From Mesostigma viride (taxonomy: Eukaryota > Streptophyta > Mesostigmatophyceae > Mesostigmatales > Mesostigmataceae): a DNA stretch of 64,000 nt. Made by a program: the position numbers and the translations under genes. Shown in pieces: positions 55,701 to 64,000 of the stretch. The stretch is taken from assembly GCA_009746045.1 (NCBI GenBank), contig RPFO01000080.1, positions 9,605,613 to 9,669,612 of the forward strand. The letters are read 5' to 3'. Position 1 is the first letter of the stretch; each line of letters begins with the position of its first letter. The notes beneath the pieces are model-generated. The model did not search any database and was not told the DNA's origin. It worked only from the letters and a program-made list of their open reading frames with translations.

Positions 55701-56088
55701 ACGCGTCATCCCCCCCCGGGTCGCCGCCGCGCGTCTCCCCTTCCTCCTGCGGGAAAGAGAACGGCACCGCGATCGGCGGGCGGTTGGCCTTGTTCTTGAG
55801 CGCGGCGCGCACGAGCTGGCTCACCTGGGCAGGGTCCACCTGGGGGCGTGCGGGCGGGAGCACGATGGGCGGGGGGGCGGGCCGCGCAGCGTTCCAATCG
55901 GGCGCTCGGTTTCTCGCGTTGGGCCCGAGGGGATCGTGAAGGAGCAAGGCTGACCTGGCCGACGGAGCGGATGAGGATGAGGAGGGGGAGGAACCCCTGG
56001 TGGCACCGCCCGACGGCTGCTGCTTCAGTTGGAGCTCCTCGCGCACGCGTCGGTCCGCCTCGATGGCCTTGTTCATGAGGAACTTGAG
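46525..56088 (-). CDS. Gene 2: minus-strand multi-exon low-complexity protein, function unknown
   Basis: Exons recognised, in transcription order: 56088-55474, 54439-54344, 52892-52854, 52554-52465 (tentative), 51194-50460, 48909-48874 (tentative), 47729-47639 (tentative), 46734-46525 (stop). The first five are all phase 0 at both ends, so they can be joined without disturbing the frame. The phase from 48909-48874 into 47729-47639 does not match, so at least one exon is missing. The true start, upstream of 56088, was not found. The product is Ala/Gly/Pro-rich with short helical exons and a Lys/Asp repeat. Introns hold private tandem arrays of 11, 56, 30 and ~15 bp. No known domain recognised. 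Confidence 0.55.
46918..47237. mobile_element. 320-bp element with ~28-bp terminal inverted repeats (MITE-like)
   Basis: Left attacagtcattactgcgtt.. and right ..aacgcggtaatgactgtaat match over 28 bp with two differences. An inner palindrome (gcgttaagttgcgacgcc against ggcggcgatcgcaactta) lies at 47174-47220. It sits just upstream of gene 2's last exon. No coding capacity. Confidence 0.65.
47639..47729 (-). CDS. Gene 2 exon G, related to gene 1 exon 8 (tentative)
   Basis: The acceptor is accgccactcag. It reads [20 protein letters not shown] then HQPPGWRTID, matching gene 1 exon 8 over about 20 residues in the same phase and with the same acceptor-proximal ccactcgg. The donor (gac|gtgacc) is weak. 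Confidence 0.45.
48874..48909 (-). CDS. Gene 2 exon F (tentative mini-exon, repeated)
   Basis: 36 nt between gcggaccccag and cag|gtgcgt. Similar blocks ending in donors occur at 48776 (cag|gtgagt, cttggaggagctcag) and 48646 (aag|gtgcgc, gacgcagagcacacgcag). They form a tandem series of exon-like segments about 98 and 130 bp apart. Reading frame uncertain. Confidence 0.3.
49010..49320. repeat. Degenerate 14-15-bp repeat in gene 2 intron
   Basis: Around 20 imperfect copies of cacgtagagtgggg / cacatagagtagggc. Confidence 0.75.
49686..49735. repeat. (ATT)n microsatellite
   Basis: About 16 copies of ATT, in the same gene 2 intron. Confidence 0.9.
50460..51194 (-). CDS. Gene 2 exon E: Asp/Lys heptad-like repeats
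   Basis: 245 codons between attaccacgcgcag and ccg|gtgagt. It starts PTKEGQHRFLVALEKLEGDN, then an acidic/Pro stretch, LSAAKAVLARIDSGLRSGGP, a Gly-rich linker and eight 7-residue repeats of the ADKKGAD/ADKKGGN type (about 50680-50860, 21-bp unit). It closes with NNQLGLAALGLTPEDLGKIL and a Lys/Gly/Arg tail. A partial second copy of its first ~12 codons with acceptor lies 201 bp upstream (51395). Confidence 0.7.
51540..51690. repeat. About 64-bp direct repeat, two copies
   Basis: Copies around 51553 and 51617 share accataatgta.atgcaacac and actatactac.gtacacac. Confidence 0.7.
51986..52024. repeat. (CCAC)n microsatellite
   Basis: About eight copies of CCAC/CCCA in gene 2 intron D-E. Confidence 0.85.
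52053..52120 (-). mobile_element. Family-2 LINE 3' end fragment
   Basis: gggtaaatgggtatttttat followed by taaccaatcgg and gtagcgaccagc. This is the reverse of the 3' end at 60075-60150, diverged in the middle. Confidence 0.55.
52155..52375. repeat. 30-bp minisatellite, about seven copies
   Basis: The unit gaagatgtactactaatatt + ctttcactgt, nearly identical between about 52200 and 52310 and degenerate outside. In gene 2 intron D-E. Confidence 0.85.
52465..52554 (-). CDS. Gene 2 exon D (tentative)
   Basis: 90 nt, phase 0 at both ends, reading KLIGVDRAEEGRLCFVQHAP then DHHVLDAWEK. The acceptor (cattttggag) and donor (aaa|gtttgt) are weak. Other frames contain stops. Kept because of coding character and phase. 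Confidence 0.35.
52854..52892 (-). CDS. Gene 2 exon C (micro-exon)
   Basis: 39 nt between gccgcgtgctcgcag and cag|gtgagt, a consensus donor. It reads DLSSWLNSVLGAQ, similar in style to the start of exon B (DLQGWL), so the two may be duplicates of one short exon. Confidence 0.55.
52935..53797. repeat. 56-bp minisatellite, about 15 copies
   Basis: The unit starts ggttcgccagataaagagtt and includes gcaatcaggatcaccaagca and agagtcagcaacca. Copies differ by single bases (g/a in cggga/cagga, a/g in ataaagag/atagagag). The array starts about 40 bp from exon C on the intron side. Confidence 0.92.
53988..54090. repeat. CA-rich simple sequence
   Basis: Mixed CA, CACT and CACG repeats, in gene 2 intron B-C. 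Confidence 0.8.
54344..54439 (-). CDS. Gene 2 exon B
   Basis: 96 nt between ctctatcaacag and aag|gtgggc. It reads DLQGWLQERGLPEKPGVATV then YAASQDLLQGKK; phase 0 at both ends. Confidence 0.65.
54861..55285. repeat. 11-bp minisatellite, about 38 copies
   Basis: Unit CATGCCACAAA with a few variants (catgct, cacgcc, catggc); the 3' end becomes cacgccccaaa. It fills the middle of gene 2 intron A-B. Three units equal 11 codons, so all frames stay open; the MPQTCHKHATN-type frames are artefacts. Confidence 0.93.
55474..56088 (-). CDS. Gene 2 exon A
   Basis: 205 codons. The acceptor is gcgtcccacccccag; the donor is aag|gtgggc at 55474. It starts LKFLMNKAIEADRRVREELQ (amphipathic helix), then a Ser-rich run, PPIVLPPARPQVDPAQVSQL, RAALKNKANRPPIAVPFSFP, an acidic/Gly part with SVFDRINNMNNP, and AMLLAAMDKYGGVA. 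GC-rich codons. The longer minus frame around it also swallows intron and satellite and is not real. Confidence 0.7.
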
Positions 56089-57387
56089 CTGGGGGTGGGA
56101 CGCGCCGGGGACTGGGTTGCGTGGGGAATGGAAGGGGGGATTGTGCAAGCGGAGGGGGTGGGGAAGGATGGGTGGTTGTGCCAGCGAAGGGGTGCAGAAT
56201 GGGGGGGGGTTGTGCCACCGGTGAGGACCCGGCGGGCGATGTGTGTTGCGTGGGTTGTGGTCATGGGGCACATTGGAAGTACACAATGTAAGAATAATGC
56301 ATGCTCTTAGAACAGCTGCCAAAAGAGGATATCGCATGGGCATCTGATTGTTAGAATAGCGACACATCCGGTGTGTGCTGTTATAAGGAATAGGCACACT
56401 CACAGGGTGTGGGCCCATGGGATGTGGGCAGTTATCAAAGGCACACCAATAGGGTGTGGGCGCATGGGATGTGCGTGTTTGTGCTTATTACATCGAGCAG
56501 CACCCACAGACATGCCGACATTGGTGCGGGCGTGTAGTTGCTATACACCAGGCACAGAAGCACGGGCGCATGGGTCCAAGGCAGACAAATTGTGCTACGC
56601 CATCGCTAGGGGTTGGCTTGCGATAACAGGACACACTAGTACTATACACAGTAATTGACACACGATAATAAGAACGCTGTGGGAGGGAGCGCGGGGACGG
56701 GAAAACTTGATCGCGCGACGGTTGTGCGACAGGTGGCATGGGGGCCATCCTAGGGCCATCCTAGGGCCATCCTAGGGCCATCCTAGGGCCATCCTAGGCC
56801 CATCGTAGGCCCACCGCAGGGTCATCCTAGGGCCATGGTAGGGCCATCGTAGGGCCATCGTAGGGCCATCATGGAAGGGGACGCTGCTAGGGACATGAAT
56901 AGGGCTTCTGCTGCTAGTTAGGACTAACTCCATTCTTATATGTGCTATATCCACCCTGCAACGAACCCTCAAAGCAGAGCAGAGCGTGCCATGTGCAGGG
57001 TCTGAAGATTTATGGGACAAGATAGGAGAGGGCTAGTAGCAGCCAGATCTGCATCAAAATGCCCGAGATATCACCACACTGGCTCAGTAAAATGACCATC
57101 GATAGCTTACTTGAATGAACACAGATTATACAGGAACCCTGTGCATTCCCTTCAATGCTTGAATTGAGTGCTTAGCATAAGCTATTTTAGGCATCCGACA
57201 ACAACGAAACCTTCGTACTACGGCCATGGAAAATAAAAATAAACCGATATAGCAGTATAAATAATCGATACTGCTTGAAATAAAGATCCTGTGGTTCGGG
57301 CTCTTATTTCCTGGCAGCCACACGCATGCCAATGAACGATCAGCTTCTATACGTGGCCATACGACAGGCATCAGGATCAAGCGCTCC
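56089..57387. other. Region between gene 2 and the possible start of gene 3
   Basis: A divergent arrangement, so promoters of genes 2 and 3 may lie here, but no TATA box or start could be fixed. It contains imperfect repeats of gggtgtgggc.catgggatgt at 56405-56475 and the 11-bp array. Confidence 0.35.
56748..56875. repeat. 11-bp repeat, about ten copies
   Basis: Unit ccatcctaggg, becoming ccatcgtaggg at the right side. Confidence 0.85.
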
Positions 57388-57460
57388 ATGCTGCGTTCGG
57401 ATCTAGCATCCTTTCTAGTCCCTAGGTTCGTAGCTGCTGATGTGAGGCTCAAGCCTTGGG
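57388..57460 (+). CDS. Gene 3 possible first exon
   Basis: An ATG followed by LRSDLASFLVPRFVAADVRL and KPW, then donor g|gtaaga in phase 1. All later gene 3 exons are phase 1, so it would join in frame with 61452 across a 4-kb intron that contains the LINE insertions. Weak evidence beyond that. Confidence 0.25.
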
Positions 57461-58049
57461 GTAAGAATGGAGGCAACTACAAGCATAATAAACCATGGCA
57501 TACCGTTGGACCGCGATCCCCCGGGTCCTGGTGGATCTCCCGGTCTTCGCACTACAGGACCAGTTGCCGCGGCATTCCTACGCATCGGCTGCCTGAGTGC
57601 ACTTGCGCGCTGGGATATTAGGGGTCTTGCAGGCGTGCTGCCTACTTTGAAGCATTCCACCGTCACGTAACTGGAAGTGACTAGCAGCAGCGACAACAGC
57701 AATTGATAGAGCTCGCATCTGTGGAATTTCCTATTCCGCGAGCAAGGGTCATAAAAATTGCCATTCCATCGGGCCTGCTTGCACGCCCTTGAAGAGTCTT
57801 CCCCCCTGACGCCAACTATGCCATAAATCACATGATGGCCGTTCATGGCGTCAAAGCCTGTTACGGACGAGAGGAACTGCAAGCCTTTTTACGACCAAAA
57901 GTCGTTTCCATCAACTGTGCCACAAACAATACTTTGCATTACACAATTATTCTCGCTGCGTACATTTGCTTGCAGTGTTTGCATTTTAATTCACGTATGT
58001 GTACCTTTCCCACGGAAGCCCTCACCTCAGTGCTGGCTGTTATGACTTT

Positions 58050-58127
58050 CCGGGTAAATTGGTATTTTTTAATTAACCAATAGGAATATCGTTAGGTAAG
58101 GTAAGGTACCATGTATCGACCAGCTGG
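58050..58127 (-). mobile_element. Family-2 LINE 3' end fragment
   Basis: ccgggtaaattggta..taaccaataggaatatcgttagg..gtaccatgtatcgaccagctgg is the reverse complement of the family 3' end. Confidence 0.6.
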
Positions 58128-58467
58128 CTTTCATGACTTGTCGCAGTCAGAAACCTCATCACTACCTGTGGCCAAGACGCCACAAAGTGGCGGTGCTGTG
58201 CTACTTGGAAGTTGCTGGTCGCGTGTTAAATGGCCATGTTGAATCCAAAGCTACTACCAAATTATTGACGCCACACTTGGACGTGTCAACATTTGGGAAT
58301 ATGTATTATCCAATTATAGACCAGAGAAGTAAAATTCTCAGCATAAGCCGTGTCCCTAGTAGTACAACTAGTAGCTTCCGCCAGCAATGGCCCAGTTGCC
58401 CCGTGGCTGACGCTCACTAGGTAGCTGACCAGTAAGCGCCGCGCCATGCCATAGTATACTTGGAGAT

Positions 58468-58559
58468 CCGGGTAAATGGGTATTTTTTATTAACCAATAG
58501 GTCGTTAGGTCAAGAGGTACCACGTATCGACCAGCTGGTTACCCACTGAGGGTAGGGTG
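58468..58559 (-). mobile_element. 92-bp family-2 LINE 3' end insertion, 16-bp target duplication
   Basis: tagtatacttggagat at 58452-58467 is repeated at 58560-58575. The insert between is the reverse complement of the last ~90 bp of the LINE at 58738-60160. The two look like terminal inverted repeats, but the duplications show they are separate insertions. Confidence 0.75.
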
Positions 58560-58737
58560 TAGTATACTTGGAGATGCGCTTGGAACTCAATAGTGACACT
58601 CGGAAGACCCGCCAGTGGCAGAACGGCTTGGTACAGTACATACTTCGGTAGGACGGCACCGCCGTGCCTAGGAAGGTGGATGCCTGCCGCCTGGCGCCTA
58701 GGATCTGGATGGGGTTTCATGAGATTTCATGCATGTT

Positions 58738-60042
58738 CTCATTTCATGTTCTCATTTCATCTCTACGCGTGGCAGGGGGACAGATATCGGTTACGGGCAT
58801 ACACTGAAGTTAATGCTTGGGTGCAAAACATGCCATCGCTACACGCTTGGAACACCCTCATCCAGGCCATCCCAGCTACATGGCATGCTCTGATGATGGC
58901 CCCACGCAAGGCCCTCCAACCGGGTGATTGGATCAGTTTTTACCCGGACGGGATCACATCCACATGCAAAGGTCTGGTCCGGGGAGTGTTGCCTCCGGCC
59001 GGAATTCAAGTCCAAGTGGCCGACACCCTTCCAGGCCACAATGGTTGCCTCAATCAGTTGGCGACATTATGTGTCTGTCTTCCAGCCCACCAATGTCACC
59101 GTATCCGGATGGTCCCGTGGTTAGTATCAAGGTCCTGCATGTTCCAGCCGGACCCCACGACCCCGGCGGAGGCCATCACTTGGTTACACGTAGGCAATAC
59201 GAGATTGGATACTTTACCATTGGACCCCCTGGAGTTTGGCTGGACCTTGACCAAGGGGATGTCTAGGATTAGCAAATGTCTTTACGAGTACACGGCAGAA
59301 TGGGGTTATGACATCAGTTTTATTGCACGAGAACCATAAGCTCCACCCTGGCCGCCCACGATGGGGCTTTCAATGGCCTGGGTACAGTTGGATTAAACTT
59401 ATCACCGTGGCGGTCGATCACCCTTTGGTGGACCGCAGAGCGACCGACATTCAACATCTTTTACTGCACAGAGCCATTGGGGTAAACGCGACCCTCAGCA
59501 GCCGGTTTCACCACGATGCGACATGCCTGTGCACCTTCCCTTCGGAAACAATTGAGCACCGCTTTCTCTACTGCCAAGTGAGCGGGGTGTGGCACTGGTT
59601 GTTTAACGTATGGTCCGCATGGACCGCGCTACCACATTCCACACTAACGCTATCCGTGCGTTGTATCATATTCGGTATGGCGGGGACCCCCGGGGAGGAG
59701 CTATCCAACAGTCAACTAGCCTGGGTATGGCTCCGAACTAATATGCTATACGCGATCTGGACTATCCGGAACGAGACGGTTTTCAAAGTGCGGCACGAAT
59801 ACACCAAAGCCGCCGTGGTGAGGCGGTTTATCTTTCTCTGGAACTCAACAATGCGTCGCGCTTGGCTCTTGGCGCAAGAACAATACAAGGTGTGGGACCC
59901 CGGGCCCTACAATGACAAGCCCAGCCCCTTGGAGCTCTTCCATGCTCTCCTAGTGGGACGCAACAGGGTGTTTACCTGCATTCCTCACGGTGACCTTACG
60001 CGCGTCACTTGGCTCCCCTGGTCACACAATGCTCCTTTCTAA
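58738..60042 (+). pseudogene. LINE reverse transcriptase C-terminus with zinc finger, one frameshift
   Basis: The frame up to about 59335 includes YTEVNAWVQNMPSLHAWNTL, LQPGDWISFYPDGI, AEAITWLHVGNTRLD. The second frame (about 59320-60042) includes RWGFQWPGYSWIKLI, ATDIQHLLLHRAIGVNATLS, then the finger CLCTFPSETIEHRFLYC (C-x-C ... H-x4-C, as in zf-RVT domains of L1-type LINEs) and VWHWLFNVW. It ends WDPGPYNDKPSPLELFHALL and WLPWSHNAPF. A single shift near 59320-59335 separates them. Confidence 0.75.
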
Positions 60043-60160
60043 ACCTTTCACCTATCACACTACCCTCAGAGGGTAACCAGCTGGTCGATACGTGGTACCT
60101 CTTCACCTAATGATATTCCTATTGGTTAATAAAAATACCCATTTACCCGGAAAAAAAAAA
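58738..60160 (+). mobile_element. 5'-truncated family-2 LINE, poly(A) tail, 15-bp target duplication
   Basis: gatttcatgcatgtt at 58723-58737 and 60161-60175 flank the copy. It ends ..ggttaataaaaataccc and atttacccgg + A10. Only the C-terminal coding part and 3' UTR remain. Confidence 0.85.
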
Positions 60161-60175
60161 GATTTCATGCATGTT

Positions 60176-61451
60176 TGTGTTGCGTCGACGGCAAACACAG
60201 GCGCGCCATCGGCCCAGAACGCGTCGAGTTTTTCAAAGCCACCACCTTCCCGCCTTCATAGTTCGTAACCGCCAAGCGCCAATTTTTTGTGTGAATAAAC
60301 ACGTGCCGATGGCGATGGCAGCCTGAGTGTGGACAGGCATCTGCCATGTCACAGCCCTTTTGAATTCTCTTTAGTATTACCTCATTGTTTAGAATTTAAT
60401 CTTGTTTGCGTACCCTACTCAATAGTTACGGGGCTGTGCCCATGCACTGCCCCCAACACTTCTCCAGTATGCTTGACGAACCCTGTATGCGCACTCGGAG
60501 CCACCAAATCCATCTGCTGTAGGGGCATCTTTGGGGACCGTGAGCTTGTTATCCCCGTCTTGCCCGCTAAGACGTGAATTCCTACTAGCCAGTTCTATTA
60601 GGCTGCATCTCCGAGTGGCCCCCCTCACGGCCATGAACGGTGAGTTTGCGGAAGGCACATAAATGCTAGAGCATCAGCATCTATCTTTGTTGTAGAGTAT
60701 GAAATGCACGGTTACCATGCCTACCGGAAAATTGGGCAGCATTGTAGTTATCACTTGGTTTGTTTTGCACGAAGGGAATTCTCGGTGCACTTGTTCAGCG
60801 TGGATAAATTAAGAAACCAACTAACACACCTCTTGTCAATTTGTGAAGTACATGTCGCCACGCATACCTAGCCGATGATGCCAGGGGCAGCATGCTCGCA
60901 CGCGTATCTAGGCGGTCTGGGTCACAATCCGCAGAGCATGAGCGAGCTTATTTGCAGTCAGGCATGGTTACTGTTCTAAAAGGCATACAACGATTTGTGT
61001 GCTGTCGCATGGGCTCCGTACTTCCAGTTGACGCCACCCTACATGATCGGATGTTGTCGTTTTCCTCTCCGTGCAATTTCCTATCAAAAATATACATGCT
61101 GACCTCTGCTTGTTTAGCAAACCAGGTATCCCTCACCCTGGGTAGTTAACATAATTATCATGTTAATGTAATGCCTGGTTTGGAAATCTCTTAAGGGAAG
61201 TGCCGATCTGGTCAGCTTTTCCGCCTGTCCTTGATAAAGCTAACATCTGTCTCTATACCTGTCGTTTTCTTCTGTGTGTGCGCTGTCGCTGCCATCATGT
61301 CGATGCAGAATTGTATATTACCAAGTTAGTTATTACAAATTCAACCCTGATTGTTTGTTGAATTTTCTTTTTGTATTTTCTTTTGCATGGCATCTTCTCC
61401 TTGCCTTGCAATTTTCAATGAATACATTTTAACGGTGCTGGGGACCTACAG
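60176..61451. other. Region before the first secure exon of gene 3
   Basis: No convincing gene. It would be intron if 57388-57460 is the first exon. Confidence 0.35.
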
Positions 61452-61511
61452 GATCCAGAGGCCTCGTCCGGCGAAGGACGACCGCGCAGGTGCCGTCAAC
61501 TGGCAAGCGAG
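61452..61511 (+). CDS. Gene 3 exon
   Basis: 60 nt between gggacctacag and g|gtatgt. The donor region gcaagcgaggtatgttta is duplicated 69 bp downstream (about 61573-61590), giving a second potential donor without a partner exon. Confidence 0.5.
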
Positions 61512-64000
61512 GTATGTTTAATTGAGGAGTTGACAGTACCTAGTAATAGACATACCTCTACTCTGACCAGCAAGCGAGGTATGTTTATTGAGTAATTAGG
61601 TTGGTAATTGTGTTTATTCAAGCTATCGTTGTGGTTTGTAGACTATTTCCATTATCGTAACCATGAGGCCTGTAGGCTGTCAGTATAAGATGGTTTGTTT
61701 TGTTCTACAACATACTGCAATACTGTGTGATTCTGCCTGTACAGTAACAAGGCCTGTTCTCTGCATGGCGATGGCTATATATCCTTTTGGATTATTGCCC
61801 TAGAACCTGGCGATCCTACCCCCAGGAAAGCATGATAATAATAATAATAGTATGATAATGGCATGATTATAGCGGTTGCTCTGTTAGTGCATTTCTACTG
61901 CGAGATTGCATGTTTTTCGCTGTAATCCCTTCTAATGGGTTACTCTCATTCGTTAATGTTCATATGCTAATCTCTCATGTATCTTTCTTCTTTATCTTTC
62001 CCGCCCCCCCCCCCCCCCCCCGCCCCTCGCCCCCGTCTCTCCCAACCTCTCCCTTATCTCCTCCCCCATCCCCTCTCTCCCCCTCCTTCCCAATCTCTTC
62101 CCTTCCCCGCCACCACCACCCTTCCCTCTCCCCCCCCCCTTCCTCTTTGCACCAACAGTTTCTGATCGTTGCTGTATGCCAGTTTGATCTCTTTCCTGTG
62201 TTTTTGCTTGATCTCTTTGGCCCCCCGGGGCATCCCTGAACGGACGGTCGCTGGTGCCCGCAGGCAGGCTGATGGTTCAGATGGCGCTGGAAGCAGCTGC
62301 CAAGGCAACCCCCCCACCAAAGAAAGCAAAGCCACGCAGCGTGCCGGCGAGTGACAGCACGCCGTATTATGGTATGTGTTTGCATGGCGCGCGTTCGCTG
62401 GTGCGTTGACAGATGGCGGCATGTCGCACTGACAGCTGTTTTGAATGACAGCTGCAATATACCAGTAGAAGATAACTATTATCAAGGAGACTATACTATA
62501 ACTATTACGATTATAGTAGTATGATTTTATTCGTGTGCTTATTATAAGAAGTTGTTTCCTATATGTGTGCTTGCGATATTGACCCCCAATTTGACCACCT
62601 CTTTTTCTCGTGATTCCTTTTCGGTGGTCGTGGGGGTGTCAACTAATTCCGGCGCATACCGGTGCCCAATGTTGACCCCCCCCCCTGTGGAAAACCTGGT
62701 TTCCCTTAATTGCTTTTCGGCTCTGTTTCCCCCCCTGCCAGTCCCGCCCACGCCGGCCCCCTACCCGAGCATGACGTTTCAGAACGCGTATGACAGGCCT
62801 AGTCCCGAGCCGAGGAAGCAGGGGGCGAGGGAGTCCATTGTCCCTGCTGGGGGGGAGGCGCAGAGAGGTAAGGGTATGACGGAGAAGAATTAGGGGGAGG
62901 TTGTATGTGAAGAGAAGGGTCATATTTGTATGACATAGTGAAGAGAATGAGAAGACAGGTGACGAGACAGGTGGCGCTAACAGAGAAGAGACAGCTGGCA
63001 TCATGGGAGCACAGAGGGGTGGCTTTGTGCATTCAAGGATGAGGATTCCCTTTGCAGTTACAGCCCAGATTTCTCCATGCTGGTTTTGATCAGTGCGCTC
63101 AACGACTCCGTTCACGCCGATGCAGCATAAAGACTTAATGAGACATCACAAAGATGCAGTCGCGTTAGCCCTTGTTAGCCTGGCATCCGGTCTGTTATTG
63201 CTGCCCTAAATTGAAACATGGCTGCCGTCACACAATTGGCGCTTCTGGCGGTAAACGTATACCTCAAAATTTGGGCACATTTTGGCGAGTTTTATTTTTG
63301 GCGTTTGGAGTATCGGATTTGGGCCATCACACAGTTGCGGATTAACCCACCCCTAACCTCCAGCTGGCAAGGGCTTAGGGCGGCGGCTTGTAGTGAGGCA
63401 CGCTCATTTTTCTTCACAACCACGTTCTCCTCTTGTATTGTTTTATGTCTTCTTGGCTGGTAGTCCCCACCAGAATGTGCAGCAATAAGTTGAGTACTAC
63501 GAAATCAGCCGCATATTCTTTGTAACTTGTTATTTATATCAATCATCGTATGAACTTATAACACTTCATGTAGTATATCACATCCCACGCATTGGCCAGC
63601 TCTCAAGGTTGTTGTCGTGCTGTGGCATCACGATGGCACACATCACAAGTGTGTTCCATTGTATGGCTTCTTCTCACTCAATCACATGTTTCCCGTTTTG
63701 CTCCCGATTCCCCTCACTGACCCCTGCCCTCCCTATTCCATCCCCTCCCTTCCCCCCCCCTCTCCGCCAAGGGTTAACTCCCCCCCTCTCCCCCAATGAT
63801 TAACTGCACCCATCCCAACTGCAATCGACCGAACAATATGTTCCAACTAATCCACGCCCCCCCAAAAATGCTCCAATCAATCAATCAAACAATGGCATCT
63901 TTGCCGCAGATGCGGCACGGCGCATGTACGGAACCACATCCGCCGCCGTCAGCCCACCCCCAGCGATCGCCACCTCATCCCCTTCCCCCGTACGCGCCCT
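61452..64000 (+). CDS. Gene 3: multi-exon unknown protein, continues past the window
   Basis: Exons 61452-61511, 62264-62371, 62742-62867 and 63910-64000+, each entered and left in phase 1 (the last runs off the end). Joined, the product reads SRGLVRRRTTAQVPSTGKR, G, RLMVQMALEAAAKATPPPKK, AKPRSVPASDSTPYYG, VPPTPAPYPSMTFQNAYDRP, SPEPRKQGARESIVPAGGEA, then DAARRMYGTTSAAVSPPPAI. A basic, Pro/Ala/Ser-rich protein. The acceptors have long C or T runs (for example 62721-62741). The symmetric phases mean any internal exon could be skipped without a frame change. Not recognised. Confidence 0.6.
62264..62371 (+). CDS. Gene 3 exon
   Basis: 108 nt between gtgcccgcag and g|gtatgt. Only the phase-1 frame is open throughout (Met/Ala-rich helix, then a Lys/Pro/Arg stretch). 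Confidence 0.6.
62742..62867 (+). CDS. Gene 3 exon
   Basis: 126 nt between a C-run ending ctgccag and g|gtaagg. Reads PAPYPSMTFQNAYDRPSPEP and onwards; phase 1 at both ends. Confidence 0.65.
63910..64000 (+). CDS. Gene 3 exon, partial
   Basis: Acceptor catctttgccgcag; the exon runs to the window edge with Pro/Ser/Ala-rich sequence in the frame set by the previous exon. Confidence 0.6.
   Translation, partial: MRHGACTEPHPPPSAHPQRSPPHPLPPYAP

Noticed and set aside
54724-56418. A single 564-codon minus-strand protein
   Set aside because: It merges a genuine exon (56088-55474) with upstream intron and the 11-bp satellite; the donor at 55474 is clear.
58468-60150. DNA transposon with ~90-bp terminal inverted repeats
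   Set aside because: Separate 16-bp and 15-bp duplications plus a poly(A) tail show two LINE insertions in opposite orientation.

Overview
This is nuclear DNA from a eukaryote with GT-AG introns. A green alga (chlorophyte) is my best guess. The coding exons are GC-rich and encode proteins rich in Ala, Pro, Gly and Gln; introns are long and full of repeats; non-LTR and Ty1/copia-type retroelements are common. Nothing in the window fixes the species, and there is no bacterial or phage content.

Layout. Positions 1-11,100 are mobile DNA: a LINE 3' fragment, then a head-to-tail array of a ~700-bp palindromic unit (unit A). The third unit carries four nested insertions, including a 4.7-kb RTE-like LINE with an open endonuclease/reverse-transcriptase frame. 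A fourth, 2-kb unit carries a decayed zinc-finger gene. A 218-bp tandem repeat follows (11,186-12,236). From 12,826 to 30,626 I rebuilt a ten-exon plus-strand gene (gene 1, ~1,390 aa, low complexity, function unknown) by matching splice sites and reading phase. Several of its introns hold a different tandem array, including a ~4-kb array of a 9-bp unit. From 33,100 to 43,500 there is a broken Ty1/copia-like element interrupted by an RTE tail and by copies of a LINE-like element that carries only an ORF1. At 44,399-45,449 there is a frameshifted minus-strand gene.

Gene 2 lies on the minus strand from 56,088 down to 46,525. It is also an unknown, low-complexity, multi-exon protein whose introns hold private minisatellites. 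It appears to share one short Gly/Leu-rich exon with gene 1. Gene 3 (plus strand, 61,452 to the window end, possibly starting at 57,388) is a chain of exons that all begin and end in phase 1. A 5'-truncated LINE with a poly(A) tail and a 15-bp target duplication sits in what would be its first intron.

The exon models come from reading splice signals and phase by eye and have no transcript support. The main biological threads are three: (a) long introns hosting unrelated satellites in which splicing phase is still kept; (b) several LINE-related families ending in a small hairpin plus a (TTAA)n tail, apparently mobilised by one machinery; (c) a palindromic tandem unit, one member of which carries a gene.
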